The notes: a model not told the origin generated them from the sequence alone. DNA of 37,612 bases from JAVEYA01 sp034003745 (GCA_034003745.1 JAVEYA010000013.1:1-37612), one strand, 5' to 3'; shown: positions 1 through 8,957, counted from the stretch's first letter. Program-made: numbers and translations.

Positions 1-12
1 CGGAGTATTAAC

Positions 13-3000
13 ATGTCGGTGCCAAGAGAAAATACCGCGGATAAATGGCGGAATCATATCCTCTCTTCGGCTGAAGCCGCAGAGATCACAGAGTTTCTAG
101 TGGCCTGCCGCATTATCAATATTAAAGTTTCCCAGGCCCAAATGGCTTGGGAAATCGCTTTTCAGTCGCCTTATCCGCCGAATGAAGAGACCAAACAAAG
201 AATTCAGGCCTTTTGGGAACGGACGTTCGGTACGGGTTACCGGCCGGTCTTTTATTTCAATCCTGCCAAAGAACCCCCCCGGTCCCATTTGGCGTTGGAG
301 GATCTATGCCGGGAGCGCTGGCCGGAGATCCGAGACAAGCTGTTCCGGCAGTTTCCCTCCAGCCGCGGCTGGCTGAACGGGGCCGTGCCCCAGGCGGACG
401 GGGATCTGCTGCAACTGACCATTCCACAGGAGGTCGGCTATGCTTATTTGCTCTCCCAGGGCTTTGCCGCCCGGCTGGAAGAGCTGCTGCAAACGGAATA
501 CCATTGTGCGGCCCGGGTAACCATTCTGCCGGGAGAACAGGAGCAGGATACTTCCTGTGATTTTACCGAGGAGTTGGCGCAGGATTTTTTACAAAAGGTT
601 GAGAAGAATCAGAATATCCAGCCGCAAAAAACGGAAAAGAAAAAAGAAAAGATTATTCTGGGAAAAAAGATCACCAGTAAAGTTACCCCTCTTGAGCAAA
701 TCATAGAAGAAGAAAAGAGCGTCACCGTCAAGGCGTATATCTTTAAACTGGAAACAAGAGTCTTAAAATCGGAGCGTACGATGCTCAGTTTCTGCATTTC
801 CGACAGAACCGATTCGTTATCCTGCAAATTAATCCTGGAGCATAAAGAAGCGGCTAAACTTCTGGCCGGCCTAAGCGAAAATGAATGGTACCTTTTCCGG
901 GGCCCGGTACAGACGGACAGCTATACCCAGGAGCTCTCCTTAAAGCCGCTAGATATCATGACGGCAGTGATTGAAGCGCGGGAAGACACCTGCCCGGAAA
1001 AAAGAGTGGAGCTGCACCTGCATACCAAGATGAGCGCCTTAGACGGCTTTGCCGACGTCCGGGAAGTCATTAAAAGGGCCCGGGATTGGGGGCATCCGGC
1101 GGTGGCCATAACCGACCACGGGGTGGTGCAGTCTTTCCCGGACGCTTTTGAGGCCTCGCAAAAATACGGCGTCAAAGTCCTTTATGGCCTGGAAGGCTAT
1201 CTGTTTGATGATGCCGGGCAGAAGGGCGCGGTTCAGGTCAAAATGCCCACCTACCATTGTATTTTATTGGCTAAAAATCAGACGGGGCTGCGCAATTTAT
1301 ATGAGCTGGTGACCCTGTCCCATTTGCAGTATTTTTATAAAGTGCCCCGGTTGCCCAAAAGCGAAATCAGCCGCTTGCGGGAAGGCCTGCTCTTAGGCTC
1401 GGCTTGTGAAGCCGGAGAATTAATTCAGGCCTGCCTGAAGGGAGCCGTTCCCTCTGAATTAGAAAAGATCGCTTCTTTTTATGATTTTCTGGAGGTGCAG
1501 CCCCGGGAAAATAACAGCTTTATGCTCCGGGAAGGCCTGGTTGGGTCCATGGAGGATATCTTGGCGATGAATCAGCGCATTTATGAACTGGCTATAAAGC
1601 TGGAGAAGCCGCTGGTGGCTACCGGCGACGTTCATTTCCTGGACCCCGAAGATGAAGTCTACCGGCGTATCCTCATGGCGGGAAAAGGCTTTGAGGACGC
1701 CGACAAGCAAGCGCCCTTATACTATAAGACCACCCAGGAGATGCTCGCTGAATTCGCTTATTTGGGGGAAGAAGCGGCGCGAGAAATCGTCATCGACAAT
1801 CCCCGGCGGATTGCCGAGGTGGTGGAAGACCTCAAGCCGATTCCCTCCGACTTTTTCCCGCCGGAAATACCGGGCGCCGAAGAAGAAATCAAGAACCTGA
1901 CCTTGGCCGGCGCGCGCCGCCTATACGGAGAAGAACTGCCGGAAATCGTCCAAAAGAGAATTGACCGTGAGCTTAACGCGATTATTAATAACGGTTTTGC
2001 CGTGTTGTATTTGATTGCCCATAAGCTGGTGAAGAAATCCAACGAAGACGGCTATATCGTCGGTTCCCGGGGATCCGTAGGCTCTTCCCTGGTAGCGACC
2101 TTATGCGGAATTACGGAAGTAAACCCGCTCTCCCCGCATTACCGCTGCCCTCAATGCCGATACGCCCGCTTTATTACCGACGGCTCGGTTTCCTCGGGTT
2201 TTGACCTGCCGGAAGAAGCTTGTCCGCAGTGCGGGCAGCCGCTGATCAAAGACGGGCATAACATTTTATTTGAAGTTTTTATGGGCTTTGAGGGAGATAA
2301 GGTGCCGGATATTGACCTGAACTTCTCCGGAGAATACCAGCCCAGGGCGCATAAATATACGGAGGAATTGTTCGGCAAGGACAATGTTTTTCGCGCCGGC
2401 ACCATTGCGACCATCGCATCCAAGACGGCGTACGGTTTTGTGAAAAACTATTTTGAAGACAGGAAAAAACAAGTGCGCGGTCCGGAAATAAACAGACTGC
2501 TCCTGGGCTGTACCGGCGTAAAGCGGACCACCGGCCAGCACCCCGGCGGCATTATGGTTCTGCCCAAGGGGTTGGACGTACATCTGTTTACCCCGCTGCA
2601 AAAGCCGGCGGATGATGAGAAAACCAATACCATCACCACCCATTTTGACTATCACGCCATCTCCAGTCGCCTGGTCAAGCTGGATATTCTGGGCCATGAC
2701 GACCCGACCGTCCTGAAGATGCTGGAAGACCTAACCGGCGTAGACTGCCGCAGCCTGCCGCTGGATGATGTCCAGGTGCTTTCTTTGTTCAGAGGCACGG
2801 AAGCTTTGGGGGTCGACGCCAAGGAACTGGGTTCCCATACCGGCACGCTGGGTATTCCGGAGTTTGGTACGAAATTTGTGCGGCAGATGCTGGAAGATAC
2901 CAAACCGCAGAATTTTTCCGATCTTTTGATGATCAGCGGCTTTTCCCACGGCACCGACGTCTGGCTCAATAACGCCCAGGATCTGATCCGGTCCGGCACA

Positions 3001-3732
3001 GCTAAAGTATCTGAAGTGATCGCCACCCGGGACGATATTATGATTTATCTGACGCAAAAAGGCCTGGCGCCTGACAAAGCCTTCAAAATCATGGAGGACG
3101 TCCGCAAAGGCAAAGGAGTACGCAATGAAGACGTCATGCTTATGGAAGCCGCCCATGTTCCGGATTGGTATGTCGCTTCCTGCCGGAAGATAAAATATAT
3201 GTTTCCCAAGGCCCATGCCACAGCCTATGTGATGATGGCCCTCCGGATAGCCTGGTATAAGGTATATTATCCCGCAGCCTTTTATGCCAGCTTCTTTACC
3301 GTCAGAGCGGATGAATTCGACGCCGATGTCATTATCGGAGGCATTCCGGGCATCCGGGAAGAGATGAGTAAAATCACCAAAAAGGGCCAGGAAGCCACGC
3401 AAAAAGAGGAGAAATTCTACACCATCCTGGAACTGGCCCTGGAAATGAACTTAAGGGGCATCAAGCTGCGTCGGGTTGATTTGACCAAGTCTGCTGCGCT
3501 GAAGTTTCAGATTATCGAAGACGGAAAGGCACTCCTGCCGCCCTTTGTTTCCCTGCAGGGACTGGGTGAGACGGCAGCCCAGGCCATCGTGCGGGGAAGA
3601 GAAGAGAAACCGTTTATCTCTCAAGAGGACCTGCAGCTCAGGGCCAAAATCAGCAAGAAGATCATGGAGGTATTAAATGGCCATGGCTGTTTGGCCGATT
3701 TGCCCCTGGGAGACCAGATTTCACTTTTTTAA
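13..3732 (+). CDS. polC: DNA polymerase III alpha subunit, PolC type, lacking the exonuclease domain
   Basis: This is the replicative DNA polymerase of Gram-positive bacteria. Domains visible in order are an N-terminal domain (about 1-210), a lysine-rich linker, an OB fold (about 225-325), a PHP domain opening with VELHLHT (H335, H337), a zinc finger with CPQC at 712-715 and CPQCG at 737-741, and the palm with catalytic D766 and D768 (PDIDLNFSGEYQ) and probably D891 (VKLDILGHDD). The last five residues, QISLF, form a sliding-clamp binding motif. The family is usually about 1430-1450 residues and this one is 1239. The missing part is the DnaQ-like 3'-5' exonuclease normally inserted in the PHP domain. 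Here LYGLEG (390-395) runs through only about 18 residues into YHCILLAKNQTGL, in frame, and no exonuclease motif (DVETTG) is present. The start ATG has GGAG about 7 bases upstream. Identity is certain; the exonuclease loss is read directly from the translation. Confidence 0.97.
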   Translation: MSVPRENTADKWRNHILSSAEAAEITEFLVACRIINIKVSQAQMAWEIAFQSPYPPNEETKQRIQAFWERTFGTGYRPVFYFNPAKEPPRSHLALEDLCRERWPEIRDKLFRQFPSSRGWLNGAVPQADGDLLQLTIPQEVGYAYLLSQGFAARLEELLQTEYHCAARVTILPGEQEQDTSCDFTEELAQDFLQKVEKNQNIQPQKTEKKKEKIILGKKITSKVTPLEQIIEEEKSVTVKAYIFKLETRVLKSERTMLSFCISDRTDSLSCKLILEHKEAAKLLAGLSENEWYLFRGPVQTDSYTQELSLKPLDIMTAVIEAREDTCPEKRVELHLHTKMSALDGFADVREVIKRARDWGHPAVAITDHGVVQSFPDAFEASQKYGVKVLYGLEGYLFDDAGQKGAVQVKMPTYHCILLAKNQTGLRNLYELVTLSHLQYFYKVPRLPKSEISRLREGLLLGSACEAGELIQACLKGAVPSELEKIASFYDFLEVQPRENNSFMLREGLVGSMEDILAMNQRIYELAIKLEKPLVATGDVHFLDPEDEVYRRILMAGKGFEDADKQAPLYYKTTQEMLAEFAYLGEEAAREIVIDNPRRIAEVVEDLKPIPSDFFPPEIPGAEEEIKNLTLAGARRLYGEELPEIVQKRIDRELNAIINNGFAVLYLIAHKLVKKSNEDGYIVGSRGSVGSSLVATLCGITEVNPLSPHYRCPQCRYARFITDGSVSSGFDLPEEACPQCGQPLIKDGHNILFEVFMGFEGDKVPDIDLNFSGEYQPRAHKYTEELFGKDNVFRAGTIATIASKTAYGFVKNYFEDRKKQVRGPEINRLLLGCTGVKRTTGQHPGGIMVLPKGLDVHLFTPLQKPADDEKTNTITTHFDYHAISSRLVKLDILGHDDPTVLKMLEDLTGVDCRSLPLDDVQVLSLFRGTEALGVDAKELGSHTGTLGIPEFGTKFVRQMLEDTKPQNFSDLLMISGFSHGTDVWLNNAQDLIRSGTAKVSEVIATRDDIMIYLTQKGLAPDKAFKIMEDVRKGKGVRNEDVMLMEAAHVPDWYVASCRKIKYMFPKAHATAYVMMALRIAWYKVYYPAAFYASFFTVRADEFDADVIIGGIPGIREEMSKITKKGQEATQKEEKFYTILELALEMNLRGIKLRRVDLTKSAALKFQIIEDGKALLPPFVSLQGLGETAAQAIVRGREEKPFISQEDLQLRAKISKKIMEVLNGHGCLADLPLGDQISLF

Positions 3733-3743
3733 TTGGACAAAAC

Positions 3744-3773
3744 TTGCCAAATCAAGACTTGTTATGTTAAACT
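3744..3773 (+). promoter_or_regulatory. Possible sigma-A promoter of the rimP-nusA-infB operon
   Basis: A -35 like TTGCCA (3744-3749, 5 of 6 matches) and a -10 like TAAACT (3768-3773, 4 of 6) are separated by 18 bases, just after the polC stop. Transcription would start near 3780 and give a leader of about 100 bases before rimP. The match is moderate and read-through from polC is an alternative. Confidence 0.4.
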
Positions 3774-3812
3774 ATATTTCGGAAGGCAAGTGACTAACAT
3801 GCTCGGCATTTC

Positions 3813-3838
3813 AAGAGTGGGATTTCCCACTCTTTCGT
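3813..3838 (+). terminator. Terminator-like hairpin in the rimP leader
   Basis: A perfect 9-base stem, AAGAGTGGG (3813-3821) with CCCACTCTT (3826-3834) and an ATTT loop, is followed by a short U-rich stretch. It lies between the candidate promoter and rimP, so it may end polC transcripts, attenuate the operon, or both. The tail is interrupted (TTTCGTCTT), so termination may be only partial. Confidence 0.6.
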
Positions 3839-3877
3839 CTTATTGCTGTGAGATATGCCTTAAGAAGGAGGGTCGTC

Positions 3878-4360
3878 ATGAGCGCACCCAAAACTCAGGA
3901 ACAGGTCTTTTCTTACGTCTTACCCCTAGTGGAGGCCAAAGGCCTGGAACTGGTCGCTGTGGAATATGTCAAAGAGGGCGGGAACTGGTATCTGCGCATT
4001 TATATTGATAAAGAAGGCGGCGTGGACCTGGATGATTGTCAGGGGGTCAGCACGGAGGTCTCGGACCTGCTGGATAAAAAAGACCCCATTCCCCAATCCT
4101 ATTTTTTGGAAGTTTCTTCACCGGGGATTGAGCGCCTGCTGCAATCCGATAAAGATTTCGCCAGATTCCGGGGCCGGGCGGTAACGGTACATACGTATGC
4201 CCCGGTGGACGGAAAGAAGAAATTGAAGGGAAACTTAGGTTCGGCGGACCAAGAGGAGATAGAACTTCTCATCGGAGCCCAAGCCATACGCATACCGCGT
4301 GAAAAAGTTTCCCAGGTCAGATTGGCCTGGGAAGAAGAGGAGGGAAAGAAGAAAAAATGA
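3878..4360 (+). CDS. rimP: Ribosome maturation factor RimP
   Basis: RimP helps mature the 30S ribosomal subunit and acts in the cytoplasm. The 160-residue product has the family layout: an N-terminal alpha/beta domain with GLELVAVEYVKEGGNWYLRIYID, then DLDDCQGVSTEVSDLLD and YFLEVSSPGIERLL, and a C-terminal SH3-like domain ending in a lysine-rich tail. I chose ATG 3878 because AAGGAGG (3865-3871) sits 6 bases upstream; an ATG 30 bases further upstream in the same frame lacks a site and adds a non-family N-terminus. It overlaps nusA by ATGA, as expected for a coupled operon (ylxS-nusA in Bacillus). Confidence 0.95.
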   Translation: MSAPKTQEQVFSYVLPLVEAKGLELVAVEYVKEGGNWYLRIYIDKEGGVDLDDCQGVSTEVSDLLDKKDPIPQSYFLEVSSPGIERLLQSDKDFARFRGRAVTVHTYAPVDGKKKLKGNLGSADQEEIELLIGAQAIRIPREKVSQVRLAWEEEEGKKKK

Positions 4361-5424
4361 ATTATGAGCTGATCGGAGCATTGAGCGAATTAGAAAAAGA
4401 GAAGGGTATCGACAGTGAAGTTATCCTGGAAGCTATCGAAGCGGCGCTGGTCTCAGCGTATAAGAAAAATTTCGGCGCCCATGCCAATATGCGCGTGCAT
4501 ATAGACCGGAGCACCGGTATAATCAAGGTCTTTTCCAGAAAAACCATTGTGGAAGAGGTCGCGAACAATAAAGAAGAAATCGCCTTAAATGAGGCCAGAA
4601 AGCTGGACCCGCGCTACGAGCTGGGAGATATCGTGGAAAATGAGGTTACGCCCAAGGACTTCGGGCGTATTGCCGCCCAGACGGCGAAGCAGGTCGTCGT
4701 GCAGCGCCTGCGGGAAGCCGAGCGGGATATGATTTTTAATGAATTTGCCAACCGGGAAGGGGATATCGTCACCGGGGTCGTGCAAAGGGTAGAAAATAAA
4801 AATGTCTTTATTGATCTGGGCAAGACCGAAGCCATCCTGGGACCCAACGAGCAAATGCCGGGGGAGCAATACAGGAACGGCGAACGCCTGAAAAATTATA
4901 TCATTGACGTCAAAAAGACCACCAAGGGGCCGCAGATCCTTCTTTCCAGAACGCACCCCGGCTTGTTAAAACGGCTGTTTGAGCTGGAAGTGCCGGAGAT
5001 CCATGACGGCACCGTGGAAATCAAGAACGTAGCCCGGGAAGCGGGAGCGCGTTCCAAGATTGCCGTTTATTCCAAGAATGAAAATGTGGACCCGGTAGGT
5101 TCGTGTGTAGGTCCGAAGGGCCTGCGGGTCCAGGCCATCGTCAACGAACTGAAGGGTGAGAAAATTGATATTGTCAAGTGGAGTCCTGACCCGGTTAAAT
5201 TTATCGCCAGTTCTTTAAGTCCGGCCAAAGTATTGACTGTGGACGTATCGGTGGATGACAAAATGGCCAGGGTCGTGGTTCCTGACTATCAATTGTCCCT
5301 GGCCATCGGTAAAGAAGGCCAGAATGCCCGTTTGGCCGCGAAACTGACCGGCTGGAAAATTGATATCAAGAGCGAGTCCCAGGACGCCTCGTATATAGAG
5401 GAAGCGGAGGAAGATGATAGTTAG
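4357..5424 (+). CDS. nusA: Transcription termination/antitermination protein NusA
   Basis: NusA binds RNA polymerase and nascent RNA and modulates pausing, termination and antitermination. The 355 residues fit the short Firmicutes form without the acidic C-terminal repeats of E. coli. In order there is an N-terminal RNA-polymerase binding domain (about 1-125), an S1 domain starting near GDIVTGVVQRVENKNVFIDLG, a KH1 domain with the loop GPKG (CVGPKGLRVQ), and a KH2 domain with the loop GKEG (AIGKEGQNARLA). It starts inside the rimP stop (ATGA overlap), so it is likely translationally coupled. The hairpin-rich leaders elsewhere in this window could be NusA targets; that link is inference. Confidence 0.97.
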   Translation: MNYELIGALSELEKEKGIDSEVILEAIEAALVSAYKKNFGAHANMRVHIDRSTGIIKVFSRKTIVEEVANNKEEIALNEARKLDPRYELGDIVENEVTPKDFGRIAAQTAKQVVVQRLREAERDMIFNEFANREGDIVTGVVQRVENKNVFIDLGKTEAILGPNEQMPGEQYRNGERLKNYIIDVKKTTKGPQILLSRTHPGLLKRLFELEVPEIHDGTVEIKNVAREAGARSKIAVYSKNENVDPVGSCVGPKGLRVQAIVNELKGEKIDIVKWSPDPVKFIASSLSPAKVLTVDVSVDDKMARVVVPDYQLSLAIGKEGQNARLAAKLTGWKIDIKSESQDASYIEEAEEDDS

Positions 5425-5436
5425 GAGGGTATGGCG

Positions 5437-5715
5437 GTGAAACAAAGAAAAGTACCCTTAAGAATGTGCGTCGGCTGCCAGGAGATGAAACCCAAGAAGG
5501 AATTGATCCGGATTGTGCGCACCCCCGACGCGCAGGTGGCTATTGACGCCACCGGCAAGAAATCAGGCCGCGGCGTTTACATTTGCCCGGCGAAGGAATG
5601 CTTGCAGAAAGCCCTCAAAAGCAACCGCCTGGAGAAAAGCCTGCAGCATCCGATTTCCCAAGAAGTCATGGACAGGTTAAAGGTCGGGTTGGGTTATGAT
5701 GAAGATAACAAATGA
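5437..5715 (+). CDS. rnpM: YlxR family protein (RNase P modulator RnpM)
   Basis: This is a small basic RNA-binding protein of the YlxR family, reported in Bacillus to bind the RNase P RNA and renamed RnpM. Family signatures are VPLRMCVGCQEMKPKKELIRIVR, then DATGKKSGRGVYICP and a C-terminal helix. The two CxxC-like cysteines in MCVGC and the cysteines in CPAKEC could hold a metal, but this is not shown. AGGAGG at 5423-5428 is only 2 bases before ATG 5431 and 8 bases before GTG 5437, so I chose the GTG (92 residues, MKQRKVPLR), which also fits the family N-terminus. It sits between nusA and the L7Ae-like gene, as in Bacillus. Confidence 0.9.
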   Translation: MKQRKVPLRMCVGCQEMKPKKELIRIVRTPDAQVAIDATGKKSGRGVYICPAKECLQKALKSNRLEKSLQHPISQEVMDRLKVGLGYDEDNK

Positions 5716-6013
5716 AATCGGCGCACTCCTGGGTTTTGCCAGAAAAGCCGGCAAACTTTATGCAGGCGAAGCTGCGGTCAAGTCCGCGGTCAAAAGAAAC
5801 GCCGCCGGTTTGCTGATCCTGGCCGGGGATTTGCCCGTCAAACGAAAAGAGTACTGGCGCAAATACTGCGAACTGACCGGCCTTGCAGCGGCTGAGCTTG
5901 GTACCAAAGAAGAATGGGGCAACATTCTGGGAATGTCGGAACGCGGAATTCTGGCCGTTGCCGATAGGAAGATGGCTGCCGCCATTATAGCAAGGCTTCA
6001 AGAAGATAAATGA
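5696..6013 (+). CDS. ylxQ: L7Ae-family ribosomal-like protein YlxQ
   Basis: YlxQ belongs to the L7Ae/L30e/Gadd45 family that binds kink-turn RNA; its exact target in bacteria is not settled. The 105 residues contain the family pattern GALLGFARKAGKLYAGEAAV, then GLLILAGDLPVKRK and LGMSERGILAVADRKMAAAI. It overlaps the end of rnpM by 20 bases, and ATG 5699 is an equally possible start. The order nusA-ylxR-ylxQ-infB is the standard Firmicutes order and supports the call. The product of this gene is also listed as RplGA in some annotations. Confidence 0.9.
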   Translation: MMKITNEIGALLGFARKAGKLYAGEAAVKSAVKRNAAGLLILAGDLPVKRKEYWRKYCELTGLAAAELGTKEEWGNILGMSERGILAVADRKMAAAIIARLQEDK

Positions 6014-6043
6014 ACCGGTCGTAAATTTCATGGAGGTGATTTG

Positions 6044-8563
6044 ATGGCAACGATTCGTGTACATGAGCTGGCCAAAGAAATGGACTTATCCAGTAAAGAC
6101 CTTTTGGATAAGCTGCAGGCCCTGGGCTTAAACATGAAGAACCATATGAGCACGATACCCAGCGGGGAAGTAAACCGCATTAAGAATATGGTGTTGAATT
6201 TAGAAACGATTAAGGCTCAGAATGAAGAGCGTCCGCCCAAGGACGCGCCTCAGCCGGTTAAACAAAAAGAGATGAAACCGCGTGACGTGCAGGTCCATAG
6301 CGGACATACCGCTTTGGGACATACCGAGGCGCAGCGTCCCCCACAGCATAGACCTGCTCAGCCGCCATACCAGCAGCAAAGAGCGCCCCAGCAACAGCAG
6401 AGGGGGCCGCTGCAACAACCTCCCAGAGCGCCCCAACAACAGCAAAGGGGGCCCCAGCAACAACCCCCCAGAGCACCCCAGCAGCAACCAAGGGGGCCGC
6501 AGTATCCCCAGCAGCCAAGACCTCCACAGCAGCCGTACAGAGACAGACCGCCCCAGAGGCCGCCCCAGCAGCAGCAACCTCAGCAGCCGGGCCCTTCCCG
6601 GCACGAGATTAGTGATAATTATCTGAGCAAAGCGGAAACCGTGTTAGGGGAAAAAGCCTACGAGCGGGGCGGCAAGACGAAAACAGGCGGATTTGCCGCC
6701 AAGAAGCAGTCCCGTTTTGAAGGAAACAAGCGTTCCGATAATAAGAAGGGCGGCAAATTCAATAAGAATTTCAAAAAACAACCCTTTGTCCGGGAGCCGA
6801 TCCCGGTTGTGGTGAAGAATATTGCGCTGGAAGGTCCGCTGACCGTCCAGGAATTCGCCCACTTAATCAATAAGAAGGCGACGGAAGTCATCAAAAAACT
6901 GTTCGCGTTGGGGGTTCTCGCCACCATTAACCAGGAACTGGATATTGAGACATTGATTCTCCTGGGTTCGGAATTCGGTACTACCGTTGAGGTGAAGACC
7001 ACCAAGGAAGAACTTCTTTTGACCGAGGAGCCCGATAAGCCGGAAGAACTGGCGGAAAGGCCTCCTGTCGTCACGATTATGGGCCACGTTGACCATGGCA
7101 AGACCTCGCTTTTGGATGTCATCCGCCAGACCAATGTGGTAGGAGGAGAAGCGGGCGGCATTACCCAGCATATCGGGGCTTACCAGGTGGAGGTTAACGG
7201 CAAGAAAATTACCTTCCTGGATACGCCGGGCCACGAAGCCTTTACCGCCATGCGCGCCCGGGGCGCGCAGATCACCGATATTGCCATTTTAGTGGTAGCG
7301 GCGGACGACGGCGTCATGCCCCAGACGGTGGAGGCCATTAACCACGTCAAAGCGGCCCATGTGCCCATGATTGTCGCCATCAATAAAATAGATAAACCGG
7401 AAGCCAATCCGGACAGAATCAAACAGGAACTGACCGAACATGGCATCGTGGCCGAGGAGTGGGGCGGCGACGCGATCTGCGTTAATGTTTCCGCCAAGGC
7501 CAAGACCGGTCTGGATAATTTGCTGGAGATGATTCTCCTGGTGGCCGAGATGGGTACGCTCAAGGCCAATCCCCACAGAAAAGCCAAAGGGACTGTTGTC
7601 GAAGCCAAGCTGGATAAGGGTAGAGGACCGGTGGCCACCCTGTTGGTGCAGAACGGCCAGCTCCTGGTCGGGGATTTTATGATCGTCGGCACGACCCAGG
7701 GCCGCGTCCGGGCTATGCAGGATGATTTGGGCCGGTCGATTAAGAAAGCGCCGCCTTCCACACCGGTGGAGGTGATCGGCCTAAACGATGTACCGCTAGC
7801 CGGCGACGTCTTTCAGGTGGTTGAAGACGAGAGACTGGCCAAGCAGCTGGCCAGTGAAAGGACAGCCCAAAGACGGGAAGAGGCGATTCACTCCAGATCC
7901 AGAGTTTCGCTGGAGGATCTCTTTGCCCAGATTCGTGAAGGCGAAGTGCGCGACCTGAATATTATCATCAAAGCAGATGTTCAGGGTTCTATAGAAGCCC
8001 TGAAGCAGTCCTTGGAGAAGCTCTCCAATGAGGAAGTCCGCGTTAATATTATCCATCAGGGCGTCGGCGGCATCAGCGAGACCGACGTTATGCTGGCCGA
8101 TACTTCCGACGCGATTATCCTCGGTTTCAACGTGCGGCCTGACGTAAACGCCCGCAAGATGGCCGAGGCCCAGCAGATCGATATCAAATTATACCGGGTT
8201 ATCTATAATGCCATTGAAGACGTTAAAGCAGCCTTAAGCGGTTTGTTGAAACCGGAAATCCGCGAGGTTGTTCTGGGCCAGGCTGAAGTCAGGGCCGTCT
8301 TTAAAGTGCCTAAAGTGGGCAGTGTGGCCGGATGCTATGTAACCGACGGAAAAATCAGCCGGAATTCACAGGTCCGGGTCATTCGCGACGGGATCATTGT
8401 GCATGAAGGCAATATCAATTCTTTGAAACGCTTTAAAGAAGACGCCAAGGAGGTTGCCAGCGGATATGAGTGCGGTATCGGCATTGAACGCTTCAATGAT
8501 ATCCATGAAGGCGACCACCTGGAATCCTTTACCTTTGAGGAGATAAAAAGGGAGCTGTCTTAA
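6044..8563 (+). CDS. infB: Translation initiation factor IF-2
   Basis: IF-2 is the GTPase that places initiator tRNA on the ribosome. The 839-residue protein starts with the IF2N domain (MATIRVHELAKEMDLSSKDLL), then a proline/glutamine-rich region (about 95-190), a basic region, a second IF2N domain (EGPLTVQEFAHLINKKATEVIKKL), and the G domain with G1 GHVDHGKT (347-354), G3 DTPGH and G4 NKID. Domain II, the IF-2 domain 3 region (SLEDLFAQIREGEVRDLNIIIKADVQGSIEAL) and the C-terminal tRNA-binding domain (GYECGIGIERFNDIHEGD) follow. I chose ATG 6044 over TTG 6041 because GGAGGT (6032-6037) is then 6 bases away. The unusual part is the Pro/Gln repeat tract. Confidence 0.97.
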   Translation: MATIRVHELAKEMDLSSKDLLDKLQALGLNMKNHMSTIPSGEVNRIKNMVLNLETIKAQNEERPPKDAPQPVKQKEMKPRDVQVHSGHTALGHTEAQRPPQHRPAQPPYQQQRAPQQQQRGPLQQPPRAPQQQQRGPQQQPPRAPQQQPRGPQYPQQPRPPQQPYRDRPPQRPPQQQQPQQPGPSRHEISDNYLSKAETVLGEKAYERGGKTKTGGFAAKKQSRFEGNKRSDNKKGGKFNKNFKKQPFVREPIPVVVKNIALEGPLTVQEFAHLINKKATEVIKKLFALGVLATINQELDIETLILLGSEFGTTVEVKTTKEELLLTEEPDKPEELAERPPVVTIMGHVDHGKTSLLDVIRQTNVVGGEAGGITQHIGAYQVEVNGKKITFLDTPGHEAFTAMRARGAQITDIAILVVAADDGVMPQTVEAINHVKAAHVPMIVAINKIDKPEANPDRIKQELTEHGIVAEEWGGDAICVNVSAKAKTGLDNLLEMILLVAEMGTLKANPHRKAKGTVVEAKLDKGRGPVATLLVQNGQLLVGDFMIVGTTQGRVRAMQDDLGRSIKKAPPSTPVEVIGLNDVPLAGDVFQVVEDERLAKQLASERTAQRREEAIHSRSRVSLEDLFAQIREGEVRDLNIIIKADVQGSIEALKQSLEKLSNEEVRVNIIHQGVGGISETDVMLADTSDAIILGFNVRPDVNARKMAEAQQIDIKLYRVIYNAIEDVKAALSGLLKPEIREVVLGQAEVRAVFKVPKVGSVAGCYVTDGKISRNSQVRVIRDGIIVHEGNINSLKRFKEDAKEVASGYECGIGIERFNDIHEGDHLESFTFEEIKRELS
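6380..6514 (+). repeat. Three 45-bp tandem repeats inside infB (Pro/Gln-rich linker)
   Basis: Three in-frame 45-base units begin with the codons for RAP at 6380, 6425 and 6470. The first two encode near-identical 15-residue units of the form RAPQQQQRGP-x-QQPP. The third is diverged at its end. Codons differ between copies (CAG/CAA, CCC/CCT), so the units are not recent perfect duplicates. They lie in the linker between the first IF2N domain and the rest of IF-2 (residues about 113-157). Confidence 0.85.
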
Positions 8564-8597
8564 AAAAAACCGAGCTTTTATAAAGGGGGACAGTTCA

Positions 8598-8954
8598 ATG
8601 ACGAGTCACCGCACAGCCAGGATTTCAGAGGAAATCAAAAGAGAATTGGCCCTGATGATCCAAGAGGAGATCAAAGACCCCAGGGTCAAAGGATTGTTGA
8701 GTATTACCCATGCGGATGTTACCAATGATTTACGTTACGCCAAGGTCTTTGTCAGCGTTTTGTCCGAGGAAGACCGCGCCTCGGTTTTGCAGGGGCTGGA
8801 GAAGGCCCAAGGTTATTTGCGCTCGGAATTGGCAAAAAGGTTACGGCTTAGGTATACGCCGGAATTGCTCTTTAAACTGGATGATTCGATTGCCTATGGT
8901 TCCAAAATCAACAAAATTATTTCCGGCTTCAAAAACGGGGCCGAAGAAGGGTGA
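8598..8954 (+). CDS. rbfA: Ribosome-binding factor A
   Basis: RbfA is a KH-fold protein that binds the 30S subunit and helps 16S rRNA maturation and cold growth. The 118 residues carry the family pattern SHRTARISEEIKRELALMIQEEIKDPRVKGLLSITHADVTNDLRYAKVFVSVL, and the C-terminal LRYTPELLFKLDDSIAYGSKINKII. A purine-rich AAAGGGGG (8582-8589) lies 8 bases before the ATG. It follows infB by 34 bases and precedes nrnA by 3, in the standard order. Confidence 0.96.
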   Translation: MTSHRTARISEEIKRELALMIQEEIKDPRVKGLLSITHADVTNDLRYAKVFVSVLSEEDRASVLQGLEKAQGYLRSELAKRLRLRYTPELLFKLDDSIAYGSKINKIISGFKNGAEEG

Positions 8955-8957
8955 ATC

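Noticed and set aside
1180..1260. A frameshift or deletion artefact in polC at the PHP insertion point
   Set aside because: The frame is continuous and the cut falls cleanly between PHP segments, so a natural domain absence is more likely than an error, although reads should be checked.
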